Source of the DNA: Haloquadratum sp.
GTDB taxonomy: Archaea; Halobacteriota; Halobacteria; Halobacteriales; Haloferacaceae
NCBI GenBank assembly: GCA_028275165.1
Contig: JAQCNF010000001.1
Location: 1-40,022, forward strand
Length of the DNA: 40,022 bases
Direction of reading: 5' to 3'
Position numbers and translations under genes: made by a program. The notes beneath the pieces were generated by a model. That model was given only the letters and a program-made list of their open reading frames with translations. It made no database searches and was not told the origin of the DNA. Below, piece by piece: positions 15,756-24,979 of this stretch (the first letter of the stretch is position 1; the number at the start of each line of letters is the position of its first letter).

Positions 15756-17123
15756 TCATTGTATCCAGTATGTCTTTGTATTGGTGAATTCCCGAATACC
15801 ATGCCGAGAGAGTTCAGATCCATATCCGGAACTCTTTATACCGCCAAACGGGACGCGTGGATCTGATTTTGACATCTCGTTAATATATACTGCACCAGCC
15901 TCAATACGCTCAGCGACGTGTCGACCTCGTTCACGATCCTCAGTCCAGATTGATGCGCTGAGCCCATAGTCGGTGTCGTTCGCTGCCTCAATTGCTTCTC
16001 TCTCAGATTCGACTTCAACAACCGTCGCGACTGGGCCGAACAACTCCTCCGTACGGGCCGGACAGTCAGGGGGGACATCTGTGAGCACAGTTGGGGGATA
16101 ATAGAATCCCTTCCTGTCGAGTGGGGCTCCCCCGCACCGAAGCGTTGCCCCGGCATCGATACTCGATTGGACCTGCGTGTGAAGTGTTTCGATAAGATCC
16201 GCTCGGGCCTGTGGCCCTATCTCCGTCGTGGCTGTCAAAGGGTCACCAACACTCAATTCTGTCATCCCATCGATAAACTCCCTGAGAAAATTCTCATACA
16301 GATCAGTGTGAACGAACAATCGCTTGGCAGCGATGCAAGATTGCCCAGAATTTTGTGTTCGTGCAGCAACGGCTGTTTCAACTGCTGCATTCATATCTGC
16401 GTCATCAAGCACGATATATGGGTCACTGCCACCCAATTCAAGAACGGTGTGCTTAATATGACGACCAGCGATCTCTGCAACAGCACTTCCCGCCCGGGTG
16501 CTCCCGGTCAGCGTCACTGCCCGGACGCGGTCGTCTGCAATCATCTTTTCCACACGGTCGGTTTCAATACGGACGGACTGAATCAATTCTTCAGGATACC
16601 CAGCAGATTCGAAAATCTCAATGATTGCATCAGCACAGCCAAACGTTGTTGGTGAATGTTTCAACACGACCGCGTTGCCAGCCGTCAGTGCTGGGACAGC
16701 AAATCTAAATGCCTGCCAAAAGGGATAGTTCCACGGCATAATAGCTAATACCGGTCCTAATGGCTCATACCCAACGTACGATTCCACGCCTGGTTCAGTG
16801 CCGATTCGTTCGTCTTGGAGATGCTCAACTGCGCGCTCGGCATAGTACTCACACAGCCATGCGCATTTCTCTATCTCACTGGTACCCTGATCAACCGGTT
16901 TCCCCATCTCACGGGCCATCAACTGCGCGAACTCATGCTTTTGCTGGTGCAGTATTGGAGAAAGTGCCGCTGCTAATTTTTGTCGTGACTCGATAGACTG
17001 GTCTGCCCAGTCACCGAATGCCTCAGCCGCACTCGTGAGTGTTGCTTCGACAGCTGCCTCGTCATGCGGTTCATATGTTTCAACTCGTTCGCCGTTCGCT
17101 GGGTTGGTGATTTCAAATGTCAT
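15756..17123 (-). CDS. NAD(P)-dependent aldehyde dehydrogenase, succinate-semialdehyde type
   Basis: A 455-aa ALDH with catalytic Cys263 ([11 protein letters not shown]), Glu229 ([10 protein letters not shown]), the oxyanion-region Asn in MPWNYPFW (129-136), GSTRAGSAV (207-215, cofactor fold) and ELFGP near the C-terminus. [22 protein letters not shown] resembles the YneI/Sad subgroup of succinate-semialdehyde dehydrogenases, which are about 455-460 aa, so the protein is full length. Such enzymes oxidise semialdehydes to dicarboxylates (for example GABA-derived semialdehyde to succinate). Its own promoter is not obvious. It is the natural last oxidative step if the GS-like ligase channels amines. 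Confidence 0.9.
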   Translation of the reverse strand: MTFEITNPANGERVETYEPHDEAAVEATLTSAAEAFGDWADQSIESRQKLAAALSPILHQQKHEFAQLMAREMGKPVDQGTSEIEKCAWLCEYYAERAVEHLQDERIGTEPGVESYVGYEPLGPVLAIMPWNYPFWQAFRFAVPALTAGNAVVLKHSPTTFGCADAIIEIFESAGYPEELIQSVRIETDRVEKMIADDRVRAVTLTGSTRAGSAVAEIAGRHIKHTVLELGGSDPYIVLDDADMNAAVETAVAARTQNSGQSCIAAKRLFVHTDLYENFLREFIDGMTELSVGDPLTATTEIGPQARADLIETLHTQVQSSIDAGATLRCGGAPLDRKGFYYPPTVLTDVPPDCPARTEELFGPVATVVEVESEREAIEAANDTDYGLSASIWTEDRERGRHVAERIEAGAVYINEMSKSDPRVPFGGIKSSGYGSELSRHGIREFTNTKTYWIQ

Positions 17124-17127
17124 GTTG

Positions 17128-17905
17128 AATGTTGGGTTAGAGGATCACTCTGTTACGTGGCTATGACTATCCTCGCTCCTGTCCGATTGGGATATAATCT
17201 CTCTACGGAGAATTGGTATCGTTGGCGTGAAAGAACTGTGGGTGTGAAGCGTTCTTCTCCAACCTGTGGACCCGAAACTAACTGTGGTGAGAACGCCACG
17301 CGTGGCAACACAACACGTTTGAGAGTCCGAATTAGGACACGACGAGCTGAAGTCCTTAGAATTGCGATTCTAGTTTCGGACGCCTCCGAGAACTTCACTC
17401 TCTACGGGCGGTTTGAGGCGAGTGCCTCGGAGTCAGATGAAAGTCTGGCCCGGCCTGTGGTGACTCCGAGTTTTCGTTTCTTGGACCACTTTATTTGACC
17501 CCAAGGCGGTTCGCGTCCACAACTGGTTGGTCTTCGACCGATGTGGATGGAAAGCTCTGGAGTGATACTCCTCGGACGGATACACCACTGGATTAGAACT
17601 ACCTCTGTCGACTCCACAGAGGCCTCCACCGTGCTCATACACGTGACGGTGCGCTCGTCAGTTTCGATTGCTTTCTTAGCCGATTCCACAGCGTTGATTG
17701 AGTGGTTGAGTTTCTCAACTGGTGCGGCGTCCTGCTTGCTAAATGGATGTTATTTTCAGTCGGCGTCGAACATCGTCGTGACAGTAGTTCGGGTATCAAA
17801 CTGACGTACGGTCGAAAATATATTTACTCATGGTTGAATCAGTGAAAGAATCCCCGGGGAAGGTAGCTTTATTCTCATGGCCATACTTGATACGTCCACT
17901 TTAGA
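17128..17905. other. Intergenic region with a tnpB tail relic and element copy G
   Basis: No intact gene. On the reverse strand 17690-17500 resembles the variable C-terminal tail of haloarchaeal TnpB (VEASVESTEVVLIQWC... in one frame, with stops and frame changes). Then 17488-17450 reads TGGTCCAAGAAACGAAAACT and CGGAGTCACCACAGG, the seventh member of the GGTTC...ATCAC family. GACTCCGAGGCACTCGCCTC follows. The CitE promoter is near 17867. Confidence 0.5.
17450..17488 (-). repeat. GGTTC...ATCAC element, copy G
   Basis: TGGTCCAAGAAACG, then CGGAGTCACCACAGG on the reverse strand. It directly follows a tnpB-tail-like relic, the only E/F/G-type copy with that context. Confidence 0.5.
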
Positions 17906-18817
17906 ATGACAGATGTGACTCTTCGCAGGACACAGTTAGCAACTCCAGCGAGTGACAAAGGAATGATGCGCTCAGCAGCCGGTAGTGACGCTGATGAGGT
18001 TTTTCTTGATTTAGAGGACTCAGTCGCGCCAAGTGCAAAGTCAGGTGCACGTGAGCCACTCATCGACGTTGCACAGAATGAAGACTGGAGTGACACAGTT
18101 CTCAGCTATCGGATTAATGGTATTGACACCCGGTGGTGGTATGATGATGTGATTACCGTTGTTAGCGAGGCTGGTGAGCATATCGATGACATTATTATTC
18201 CAAAGGTCAAGTCTGCCAGCGACATCCACACTGTCGAGAACCTGCTCGAACAGGTTGAGGTAAATCACGGGCTCAAAGTCGGCAACATCGGGCTTGAGCC
18301 GCAGATCGAAGACGGCGAGGGGATTCACAATGTCCATGAAATCGCCCATGCGTCAGCTCGACTCAGTTCAATTATTTTCGGCCCGGGCGATTACTCTGCT
18401 GCGATGGGTACACCCGGGCTCGATATCGGTCAATTCCCAGACTATCCTGGCCATTACTGGCATCACGCTCTTTCAGAGTGTAACTCGGCTGCGAAATCTG
18501 CTGGATTGCCGTGTCTTGATGGACCATACGCCGACATCGAGGATCCGGAGGGATTTCGCGAGTCAGCTGAGAACGCCAATTACCTCGGATGTGATGGGAA
18601 GTGGGCAATTCATCCCTCGCAGATTGAGATCGCCAATGAGGTGTTCGCACCAGACCCAGAAGTTGCTGACCGTGCACAGCGGATCGTCAATGCATATGCT
18701 GAGGCGATGGAAGAAGGAAAAGGCGCAGTTTCTGTCGATGGACAGATGGTTGACGAAGCAACGAACAAAATGGCACAGGAAATAGTCGTAAACGCAAAAG
18801 CTGCAGATATCCTGTAA
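17906..18817 (+). CDS. HpcH/CitE-family lyase, malyl-CoA or methylmalyl-CoA lyase-like
   Basis: A 303-aa TIM-barrel protein of the CitE/HpcH family. Visible motifs are FLDLEDSVAP (33-42), EPQIEDGEG (131-139, magnesium-binding Glu), FGPGDYSA (158-165) and DGKWAIHPSQI (about 227-237). These match L-malyl-CoA/beta-methylmalyl-CoA lyases and citrate lyase beta subunits, which split or form a C-C bond between an acyl-CoA and glyoxylate or a keto acid. Haloarchaeal relatives act in the methylaspartate cycle or a related glyoxylate route. It stands alone, and no mutase, mesaconase or malate synthase is nearby, so pathway assignment is open. A TATA-like CTTTATTC at 17867 suggests a short leader. Confidence 0.85.
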   Translation: MTDVTLRRTQLATPASDKGMMRSAAGSDADEVFLDLEDSVAPSAKSGAREPLIDVAQNEDWSDTVLSYRINGIDTRWWYDDVITVVSEAGEHIDDIIIPKVKSASDIHTVENLLEQVEVNHGLKVGNIGLEPQIEDGEGIHNVHEIAHASARLSSIIFGPGDYSAAMGTPGLDIGQFPDYPGHYWHHALSECNSAAKSAGLPCLDGPYADIEDPEGFRESAENANYLGCDGKWAIHPSQIEIANEVFAPDPEVADRAQRIVNAYAEAMEEGKGAVSVDGQMVDEATNKMAQEIVVNAKAADIL

Positions 18818-19318
18818 CCTTGGCGTTTGTAGCTGCTCGCTCAAAATACTCATCATTGTCGTCATTTAAACTGTATAACGGGTCGGGTTCAGATCAACTT
18901 CCGATATCTGTTCACTGCTCCACAGAGCCTTCAGGTTAAGTAGAATAGAGTCGGAAATCCTCGAGTTTCGCTCAGCTTTCCTCATGGCTCCGGGTTCGTC
19001 TTTCGAACCACTCGGCTCTGAGGCGATTCACTCCGAGAGAGAGCAATGATGTCTGTCAGGCCAAGCATACATGACTCATTCCACAGTTTGAACCGAGGTA
19101 TTGTGCCACATCTCTCAGATGAGTCGCCCAGCGTCGCTTGAATCCACTCATAGAGACACCCCTTGTTAAATTGTACTTTGTTGGCACTGAATCTCCGGTA
19201 TGTAAGAGATAAATTGGGTGACATCAGGGGGAATCTAAACATAGTTCGAATCTTTGGAGTATGGGATGCGAACAAGTGTGCGAGGATGCTAATCCTTTCA
19301 GATGCAGGGATATCTTTG
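18818..19318. other. Intergenic region with element copy F
   Basis: On the reverse strand 19010-18976 reads TGGTTCGAAAGACGAACCCG and then GAGCCATGAGG, a member of the GGTTC family. The remainder has no recognisable gene. An open frame from 19163 and one from 19286 run into the flippase, but their residues before 19319 look non-native. Confidence 0.45.
18976..19010 (-). repeat. GGTTC...ATCAC element, copy F
   Basis: TGGTTCGAAAGACGAACCCG, then GAGCCATGAGG. It is closest to copy E (11881) in its first 15 bases but has lost the ATCAC box. Confidence 0.5.
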
Positions 19319-20806
19319 ATGCCGGGGTCGTCGGATGTAGCAAATGATGGTGGACTTCTCACGGAGGTCATCGAGAAGTCGTCAATTGGTATTGTGGCGT
19401 TCGTCGCCGAGCGAGTGCTCCTTGCGGGGTTTGCGTACGTGGTTACGACAGGGCTTGGTGCAGCAGCGTACGGATTTTTGTCTGTATTTGTTCGGGGGGA
19501 GACAATATCCAGAAACTTAGTCGCTGGTCTTGGAGATGGGTATTCGCGAACGCTGCCAAGAGCGTCGACATCGGCACAGCAAACGTTGTTAACTGTCGGT
19601 ACTGGTGGATTTGTCGTAGTATGGGTTATCGTAGCGATGTTCCTCGTTGCTTTTCGAGGCGAAATTCTCAGAACAACGTTATTACGACCAAGGCATGAAT
19701 CAGTCATCATCCTATTTGCGCTTGGATTGCTCCCGTTCCTGTTGTTGAGAAACTTCAGAGATGTGTTTCGATCGCTTCGCCTGATCAAACTCGCAGTGCT
19801 CGTCTCACGAGTTTTCAAGCCGTTAGCGCTCCTGGCAGGCGCGGTTGTGGTCGTTCTCCTGGTGAAGGGAGGATCGCTACTAATCCTATGGATAAGTGTT
19901 GCTGTGGTAGCCGTTATTCTGACTATATGTAGCCTCTCGTTGCTGCTGGGCTACACAAAATTAACTTTCGGAGCTATCCGCTCAAATCGCGCGGCGGTTC
20001 TGGATTTTCTCGAATATACTGCAGATACGACCGGGGTGGCAATACTAGAGCTTGTTCAGCGGCGGGCCGTTTTTATCGTGATGGTTGTGTATCTGTCGCC
20101 GGTCGCTGCTGGAGCATTCAGTCTCTCAGTCGTCGTGGCCCGTGTTGTCAGGTGGCCTCTGAGCGGCGTGAATGGGATCCTCCCACCAATAGCTGCAAGG
20201 CTGTACGACGATGGCCAGAAGGAGACACTACAATGTCTCTACCAACAGACAAGCCGTTTGGCAACGGTTGCAACGACACCAGTGCTCATCATCTTCTCTG
20301 CGTACGCGCCAGATATACTGGCGATATTTAATGAGGCATACATTGATCAGGCGATTGTCCTCCGGACGGTTCTCTTCGCGCAGTACATCGCGACCGTATT
20401 CGGGAGTGTTGGACTACTCTTGTTGATGACTGATAACGAACGAGCAAGTTTAGTAACGCAGATATTCAATGCGAGCGTTGCACTGCCATTGATAGTTTTC
20501 CTGACTATTCGAATTGGTCCTTTCGGATTAGGAATTGGGTATCTGTTATCATTGCTGATAAACAATATCACTGAGCTCTGCGTACTTTACATCAGGGATG
20601 GATTTACACCGTTTAGCTCTGAACAAGCTTACACGGTGTTGTTGATTCCCTTAGGAATTCTCCTGTTAGTCGTGCTTAAAAATACGCTTGGTATGCCGGT
20701 GAGTTTATTCATGGCGGTTCTTGGTCTTGGACTGTATACCTGGCTTGGGCAGCGATTCTTACTACGGAGGACAGACAGAGTGGCGATCCAGGCGTGGCTA
20801 TCGTAA
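19319..20806 (+). CDS. Polysaccharide flippase, Wzx/AglR-like (MOP superfamily)
   Basis: A 495-aa protein from ATG 19319 (MPGSSDVANDGG); starts at 19286 or 19163 would add 11 or 52 residues. About 12-14 hydrophobic segments fill the sequence, with the first helix following about 20 polar residues. The pattern is that of the polysaccharide transport family (Wzx, RfbX, and haloarchaeal AglR), which flips lipid-linked glycan across the membrane for surface glycosylation. No glycosyltransferase lies next to it, so the glycan it serves is made by genes outside the window. A long open frame on the opposite strand (18982-19818) is only a shadow. Confidence 0.85.
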   Translation: MPGSSDVANDGGLLTEVIEKSSIGIVAFVAERVLLAGFAYVVTTGLGAAAYGFLSVFVRGETISRNLVAGLGDGYSRTLPRASTSAQQTLLTVGTGGFVVVWVIVAMFLVAFRGEILRTTLLRPRHESVIILFALGLLPFLLLRNFRDVFRSLRLIKLAVLVSRVFKPLALLAGAVVVVLLVKGGSLLILWISVAVVAVILTICSLSLLLGYTKLTFGAIRSNRAAVLDFLEYTADTTGVAILELVQRRAVFIVMVVYLSPVAAGAFSLSVVVARVVRWPLSGVNGILPPIAARLYDDGQKETLQCLYQQTSRLATVATTPVLIIFSAYAPDILAIFNEAYIDQAIVLRTVLFAQYIATVFGSVGLLLLMTDNERASLVTQIFNASVALPLIVFLTIRIGPFGLGIGYLLSLLINNITELCVLYIRDGFTPFSSEQAYTVLLIPLGILLLVVLKNTLGMPVSLFMAVLGLGLYTWLGQRFLLRRTDRVAIQAWLS

Positions 20807-21056
20807 TCTTCAGGCTGTGTGATGAGAACGACACGACCAGTATTTAAAAGATATGGGAGTGTCTGAAATCGTTCAAAACGATTCAGTCCTGTGATGATCC
20901 AAGTGTATCAACTGAACAAGCTGAGCTCAAACCAGTTGAATCGTCGTGCTGCGAGTGAATGTAATATTGTGATCGTGAGTTTGAATGCATATCATCTTGA
21001 TATCCCTTATCACGCTCAATGAGAACTCTTTCTGACCAGTAGCGCCACAGGTGGAT

Positions 21057-21965
21057 ATGCGTAACAAGCTCCACTTCGTGGATGTGTTTACCCGTGAGCG
21101 GTACGCTGGTAACCAGCTGGCCGTCGTTGAGGATGCAAATTCACTAAGTGATGACGAGATGCAAGCTCTCGCGGCAGAGATTGGCTTTTCGGAGACAACC
21201 TTTGTTGAGGGAAAATCAGCGAATAAATGGAATGTACGTATCTTCACCCCGAACACTGAAATTCCATTTGCTGGACACCCGACGATTGGAACAGCCTATA
21301 TTATTCGTGAGCACATTGCAAGCACCGCGCCAGATACAGTCACACTTGAACTTGGCGTGGGCAGTATCCCTGTCACAGTCCGCGAACACGACGGCCACGA
21401 AACGCTGTGGATGGAGCAACAGCCACCTGAGTTTGGTCCAGAACTCTCTCACAAGGCGTTGGCAGATGTGCTCTCATTAGATGATGCGACAATTGATACA
21501 GATTTGCCAGTACAGGTTGTCTCAACGGGTCTGCCAACAATCATCGTGCCTCTGCATTCCCGAGAGGCGCTGACTGATATTGAGATGAATCGGGGTGCCT
21601 ACGATGCAGTGACTGGTGACAGAGAGGCAAAGAGTATACTTGCGTTCTGTCAGCAGCCCCGACATGGTGAGAATGATGTCGCTGTCCGCGTATTTGCCCC
21701 GTTTTACGATGTTCCTGAGGATCCTGCAACTGGATCATCAAATGGGTGTCTCGCAGCGTATCTGGCCCACTACGAGATTCTTGCTGCGAGTGAAATAGAC
21801 ATCCGTATTGAGCAGGGATACGAGATAGACAGACCTTCATTATTATACTTGCAGGCCCGTCAAGGAGAAGATCACATACATGTTGAAGAGGGTGGAACCG
21901 TCGTTCCAGTCGCACACGGTAATTTAGCCTGTGATGAGGAGTTAAGCTCTTACTCGGTCAGATAA
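21057..21965 (+). CDS. PhzF-family isomerase-like protein
   Basis: A 302-aa protein with the PhzF landmarks: GNQLAVV (18-24), catalytic Glu46 in FSETTFV, FTPNTEIPFAGHPTIGTAY (63-81) and EDPATGSSNG in the second half. PhzF proteins are two-lobed diaminopimelate-epimerase-like enzymes that catalyse proton shifts or isomerisation in small metabolites, and the phenazine member is only one of many. The substrate here is unknown. GTG 21051 precedes ATG 21057; the ATG is preferred. There is no operon partner. Confidence 0.9.
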   Translation: MRNKLHFVDVFTRERYAGNQLAVVEDANSLSDDEMQALAAEIGFSETTFVEGKSANKWNVRIFTPNTEIPFAGHPTIGTAYIIREHIASTAPDTVTLELGVGSIPVTVREHDGHETLWMEQQPPEFGPELSHKALADVLSLDDATIDTDLPVQVVSTGLPTIIVPLHSREALTDIEMNRGAYDAVTGDREAKSILAFCQQPRHGENDVAVRVFAPFYDVPEDPATGSSNGCLAAYLAHYEILAASEIDIRIEQGYEIDRPSLLYLQARQGEDHIHVEEGGTVVPVAHGNLACDEELSSYSVR

Positions 21966-21989
21966 CTCATACAGGTAAGTCCCATTCCT

Positions 21990-22200
21990 CAACAAGAGAG
22001 GGGAGACAGCCGTACGCTATTATTACCGACACATAACGAATGCGGTTTCTAAGCAGAATGAGTGGTTCAGGAAGCGTTCCGGTGCCGAGTGACACTTGAG
22101 GACGCGGCCACTGGCGAGACTGCGCTCGTTGTGAACACAAACGACTCGGTGAGGTGTCTGTAGAGTGCGTCATCGAAGTAAGAAACTCCCAGGTTCGATT
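21990..22200 (+). pseudogene. tnpB: N-terminal tnpB fragment, paralogue of the relic at 244-420
   Basis: CAGCCGTACGCTATT and downstream sequence (GAAGCGTTCCGGTGCCGAGTG, then ACTTGAGGACGCGGCCACTG, GAGACTGCG) match 258-390 in order and spacing. The reading VQEAFRCRVTLEDAATGETAL corresponds to VEEAFQY...LEDATTAETAW of the first relic. It is a short remnant of the same TnpB family with nothing of the nuclease core left. Confidence 0.6.
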
Positions 22201-22290
22201 CCGAGACGCCCTCTGTGCTTCTTATACCGGAGCACGGGTTAGCATCAGCGCCGATGTCAAGAGATATTAGCCACTATCGCCACTGAGATA

Positions 22291-23274
22291 TCAATCGTCA
22301 CTCGGCGCAGCGGTAATTGGCTGTTGCCTGTCGTCTCGATAATTGAATATACTCGCTAACGCTGGACCAGTGACATTATGCCAGACGCTGAACAGAGCAG
22401 GGATGAGCGCGGCTGCAGGTTCAAATAGTGTCGTTGCTAATGCGACAGCCAACCCACTGTTTTGCAACCCAACCTCGAACGTACAGGTTCGAATACGGTC
22501 TGTCGACATTCCGGTGACCCGTCCAACTCCATACCCGGAACTGAGTCCAATACCGTTGTGCGCAACGACAGCCGCTATGACGAGCACGCCAGCAGTGAGA
22601 ATATTGTCGACGTTTGCACCGACAACACCAGCAACAATTGCGACGATTGCAGCAACACTGATTACTGGAAACACGTCAGTGCCAATCTCGGCCGCTGCAG
22701 GCGAGTATCGATCTAATAAGTACCGTATGACAAAACCCAGTAACACAGGGATAATAACGATTTGAATAATACTCTGGAACATCTCAGCGAAGGTGACGTT
22801 GATCTGTTCACCGAGGGTAAATACAACCCATGCTGGCATGACGATAGGCGCAGCAAGAGTCGTGAGAGTCGTAATAGCCACCGACAATGCCACGTCGCCC
22901 CGGCCGAGGTATGTCATCACGTTTGAGGCAGTGCCACCGGGAGCGGCGCCAACGAGAATCAGACCAATACCAATAGCATCCGGGAGATCAAGCAATAGAT
23001 AGAGCCCATACGCAGCAGCAGGCATGATTAGCCACTGCGTAACAGCACCAATGCCGATATCTACTGGCTGCTCAGCCAGGCGTCGAAAATCCTCTGGTTG
23101 AAGTGTTAGCCCCATTCCAAGCATAATGATTCCTAAGAGTGGAGAAACGTAGTTCAAAACAGGAACAAATGGGGCTGGTCTGATGAGAGCAACTCCTGAG
23201 AGGACAATGACCCAGACGACGAAGTATTTACTTGCCAGTCGACTTGCTGATCGAAGATTCGATATCAGGCTCAC
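22291..23274 (-). CDS. Bile acid:sodium symporter (BASS) family transporter
   Basis: A 327-aa membrane protein with about 9-10 helices, the usual BASS layout. LGMGLTLQPEDFRRL (about 50-65) and the unwound stretch GAAPGGTASNVMTY (109-122) and EVGLQNSGLAVALA near 270-285 are hallmark motifs of the two crossover regions. It moves an organic anion with sodium, and in archaea the substrate (pantoate, keto acids or similar) is usually unknown. The start is GTG 23274. A TATA-like CTTTTAGAT lies about 24-28 nt upstream, consistent with a leaderless transcript. Element copy C lies about 60 nt upstream of the start, close to the promoter. Confidence 0.88.
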   Translation of the reverse strand: MSLISNLRSASRLASKYFVVWVIVLSGVALIRPAPFVPVLNYVSPLLGIIMLGMGLTLQPEDFRRLAEQPVDIGIGAVTQWLIMPAAAYGLYLLLDLPDAIGIGLILVGAAPGGTASNVMTYLGRGDVALSVAITTLTTLAAPIVMPAWVVFTLGEQINVTFAEMFQSIIQIVIIPVLLGFVIRYLLDRYSPAAAEIGTDVFPVISVAAIVAIVAGVVGANVDNILTAGVLVIAAVVAHNGIGLSSGYGVGRVTGMSTDRIRTCTFEVGLQNSGLAVALATTLFEPAAALIPALFSVWHNVTGPALASIFNYRDDRQQPITAAPSDD

Positions 23275-23329
23275 ATTGTGTGATGATAATTCATCTAAAA
23301 GAAGTTTACTGTGAGCTCCTTGGAATTGA

Positions 23330-23403
23330 ATGGTTCAAGAGACTTCGTCTCTCGTCATTACGGAGATATGTGATTTTCGAACAAAGCCGAGGCACTCCCG
23401 CTC
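23330..23403 (+). repeat. GGTTC...ATCAC element, solo copy C
   Basis: TGGTTCAAGAGACTTCGTCT, then CTCGTCATTACGGAGATATG, CGAACAAAGCCGAGGCACTC and CCGCTC. The AGAGAC/GTCTCT inverted repeat replaces the GACGC/GCGTC stem of copies A and B, a compensated change that suggests the stem matters. No tnpB adjoins. It sits upstream of the BASS promoter. Confidence 0.7.
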
Positions 23404-23603
23404 GTTCTCTGTAGAACCATATTTGAGGCCCTCCAGCCAGGTGCTCTATCGCATGTGTTGTGAATGATACGCATGGCAGGTCACTGTGAAGGCTACTTGA
23501 GGGTATCTTGAGTAATTGTACTCAATTAAACATAGACCAACCCGGCTGGGACCACGGGAGGAGCTCACGAGTACCTCACGAAATCTCAAAGAAGGGAAGG
23601 GAA

Positions 23604-24089
23604 TCAGACCCCAAGTCGTACGAGCGGGTTGTTGCCAGTCATCACAGTAGCTATTGCTAATACAAAATATGTGAACAATCCCCAAAGGAGCATCGTGAGC
23701 ACCCATACCGCACCATCAACAATTCCGATTCCACCAACCGCGAGGACGGCACTAACACTCCCGACTCGAATAGAACGGCGACCCCAGACCGCTTGTGTGC
23801 GGTCAGGATTACGAAGACACACTACCTCAATAGCAAGTGCACCGATGACTCCTGCAACCGCGGGCCGCGGGCTTACAAGGAGGATTTGGATTACTCCGCC
23901 AATTCGCCACTCAGAAAAAAAGAGGATCCCACCGCTGAGCAGAACCACGGTAGTTAATATCGCAAGTAGGCTATCACGGTAGATGGGATGTATGATACCG
24001 TATACATGAGATGCGATTATACAAATCTTTTCGATTAGAATCACATAGACGTCGTCTGAACGCTGAGGGGTGATTAATTCCCTCAGCAT
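23604..24089 (-). CDS. Integral membrane protein of unknown function
   Basis: A 161-aa protein with four or five hydrophobic segments (about 15-35, 40-62, 66-90, 108-125 and 128-150), separated by a basic loop (RNPDRTQAVWGRRSIRVGS). No known family is recognised. The N-terminal 15 residues are polar, so ATG 24089 is plausible. It is a single gene, with no neighbours on the same strand. Confidence 0.6.
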   Translation of the reverse strand: MLRELITPQRSDDVYVILIEKICIIASHVYGIIHPIYRDSLLAILTTVVLLSGGILFFSEWRIGGVIQILLVSPRPAVAGVIGALAIEVVCLRNPDRTQAVWGRRSIRVGSVSAVLAVGGIGIVDGAVWVLTMLLWGLFTYFVLAIATVMTGNNPLVRLGV

Positions 24090-24120
24090 TGTATCGTGAA
24101 CCGTCTCGGGGGCGGAGGGA

Positions 24121-24161
24121 GATCACAAGTGTGATGACGAGAATCGAAGATTCCCGAACCG
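24121..24161 (-). repeat. GGTTC...ATCAC element, copy D
   Basis: GGTTCGGGAATCTTCGATTC, then TCGTCATCACACTTGTG on the reverse strand, with a GAATC/GATTC stem around TTC. It sits in the divergent gap between the 161-aa and 70-aa membrane proteins. Confidence 0.55.
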
Positions 24162-24345
24162 AGGCACTTGACTCTATGGGTGAGGCGAGTGTCTCCGAGG
24201 CTGTCCTCACGGTGATTTTATTCTTTAGCTCTAAAGAGAATGAGCTGGAAGAGCTTCCGCTGGGAGATCATAATAACCCATGTCTGAATAATGATCTCTC
24301 ATGTAGTTTCGTGAAATTCAGTGTGCGTCGATATGAACTTCAGAT

Positions 24346-24558
24346 ATGATTAATTCTGTAGCACAGTGGTTCCGGTCGAAACCGTTCGCACAACAACTTG
24401 TTATCCTCGCTGTGATATTTGATCCGATCGGATTTATCGGCGGATACTTGCTCGCACCATCATTCAATCTGGATCCAGTGATAGGCGGCGCATTTGGCAT
24501 AGCAATAGCTAGTGTCCCAACCTCGCTTCATGTTCTCAATCGCACTGTGGGGGCGTAG
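24346..24558 (+). CDS. Small membrane protein, 70 aa
   Basis: Two hydrophobic stretches (about 17-38 and 44-62) with a short connecting loop suggest a helical-hairpin membrane protein. The N-terminus is amphipathic (INSVAQWFRSKPFAQQL). No family is recognised. The start ATG 24346 has no strong TATA box, so confidence is moderate. Confidence 0.55.
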   Translation: MINSVAQWFRSKPFAQQLVILAVIFDPIGFIGGYLLAPSFNLDPVIGGAFGIAIASVPTSLHVLNRTVGA

Positions 24559-24589
24559 GCAAGCGATATCAACGCTGACATATTCCTCG

Positions 24590-24790
24590 TCAGAGGGTGG
24601 GATATGAGGGGTAACAGTCTACGACTGGTTCCTGCGATTGGAGTTCGCTGGACAACTCGTGAGGATAGATTCCGGGCTGTGCCAACCAGTACTGCGACTG
24701 TCCGGAGGACTCGGCATGATTCTCTATGCTCATATCGAGATGGATGTTCTCTGCCACGTTCATCTCAGTGTTGTACCGTGTTGATCGCAT
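24590..24790 (-). pseudogene. tnpB: tnpB C-terminal relic
   Basis: On the reverse strand NTEMNVAENIHLDMSIENHAE reads as the conserved D-x-NAAxNI end of TnpB. It is followed by SSGQSQYWLAQPGIYPHELSSE, a tail seen in haloarchaeal IS1341 proteins (…GxLAQPxxYxF…). The remainder of the gene is missing. Confidence 0.6.
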
Positions 24791-24979
24791 CACAGTCGTC
24801 CTGCCACGTGCAGGTTGGATGGCAGCTTTGACCCTGCGACACGCGCTGCAAAGTACGCTCAGGGGAACAGTTGAGCGACGACTGGTAAGGCTATCCACCT
24901 GAGAACGCATGCGGGCCGCCGTGGGGGAAGGTCAACAGAGGTTCCAAGACGATGGAGTCGATAATTGATGTACAAACAA

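Noticed and set aside
18982-19818. Long open frame (278 codons) on the reverse strand
   Set aside because: It is antisense to the N-terminal half of the flippase. Its translation is Ser/Arg/Thr/Asn-rich without any domain, while the sense strand encodes a convincing membrane transporter.
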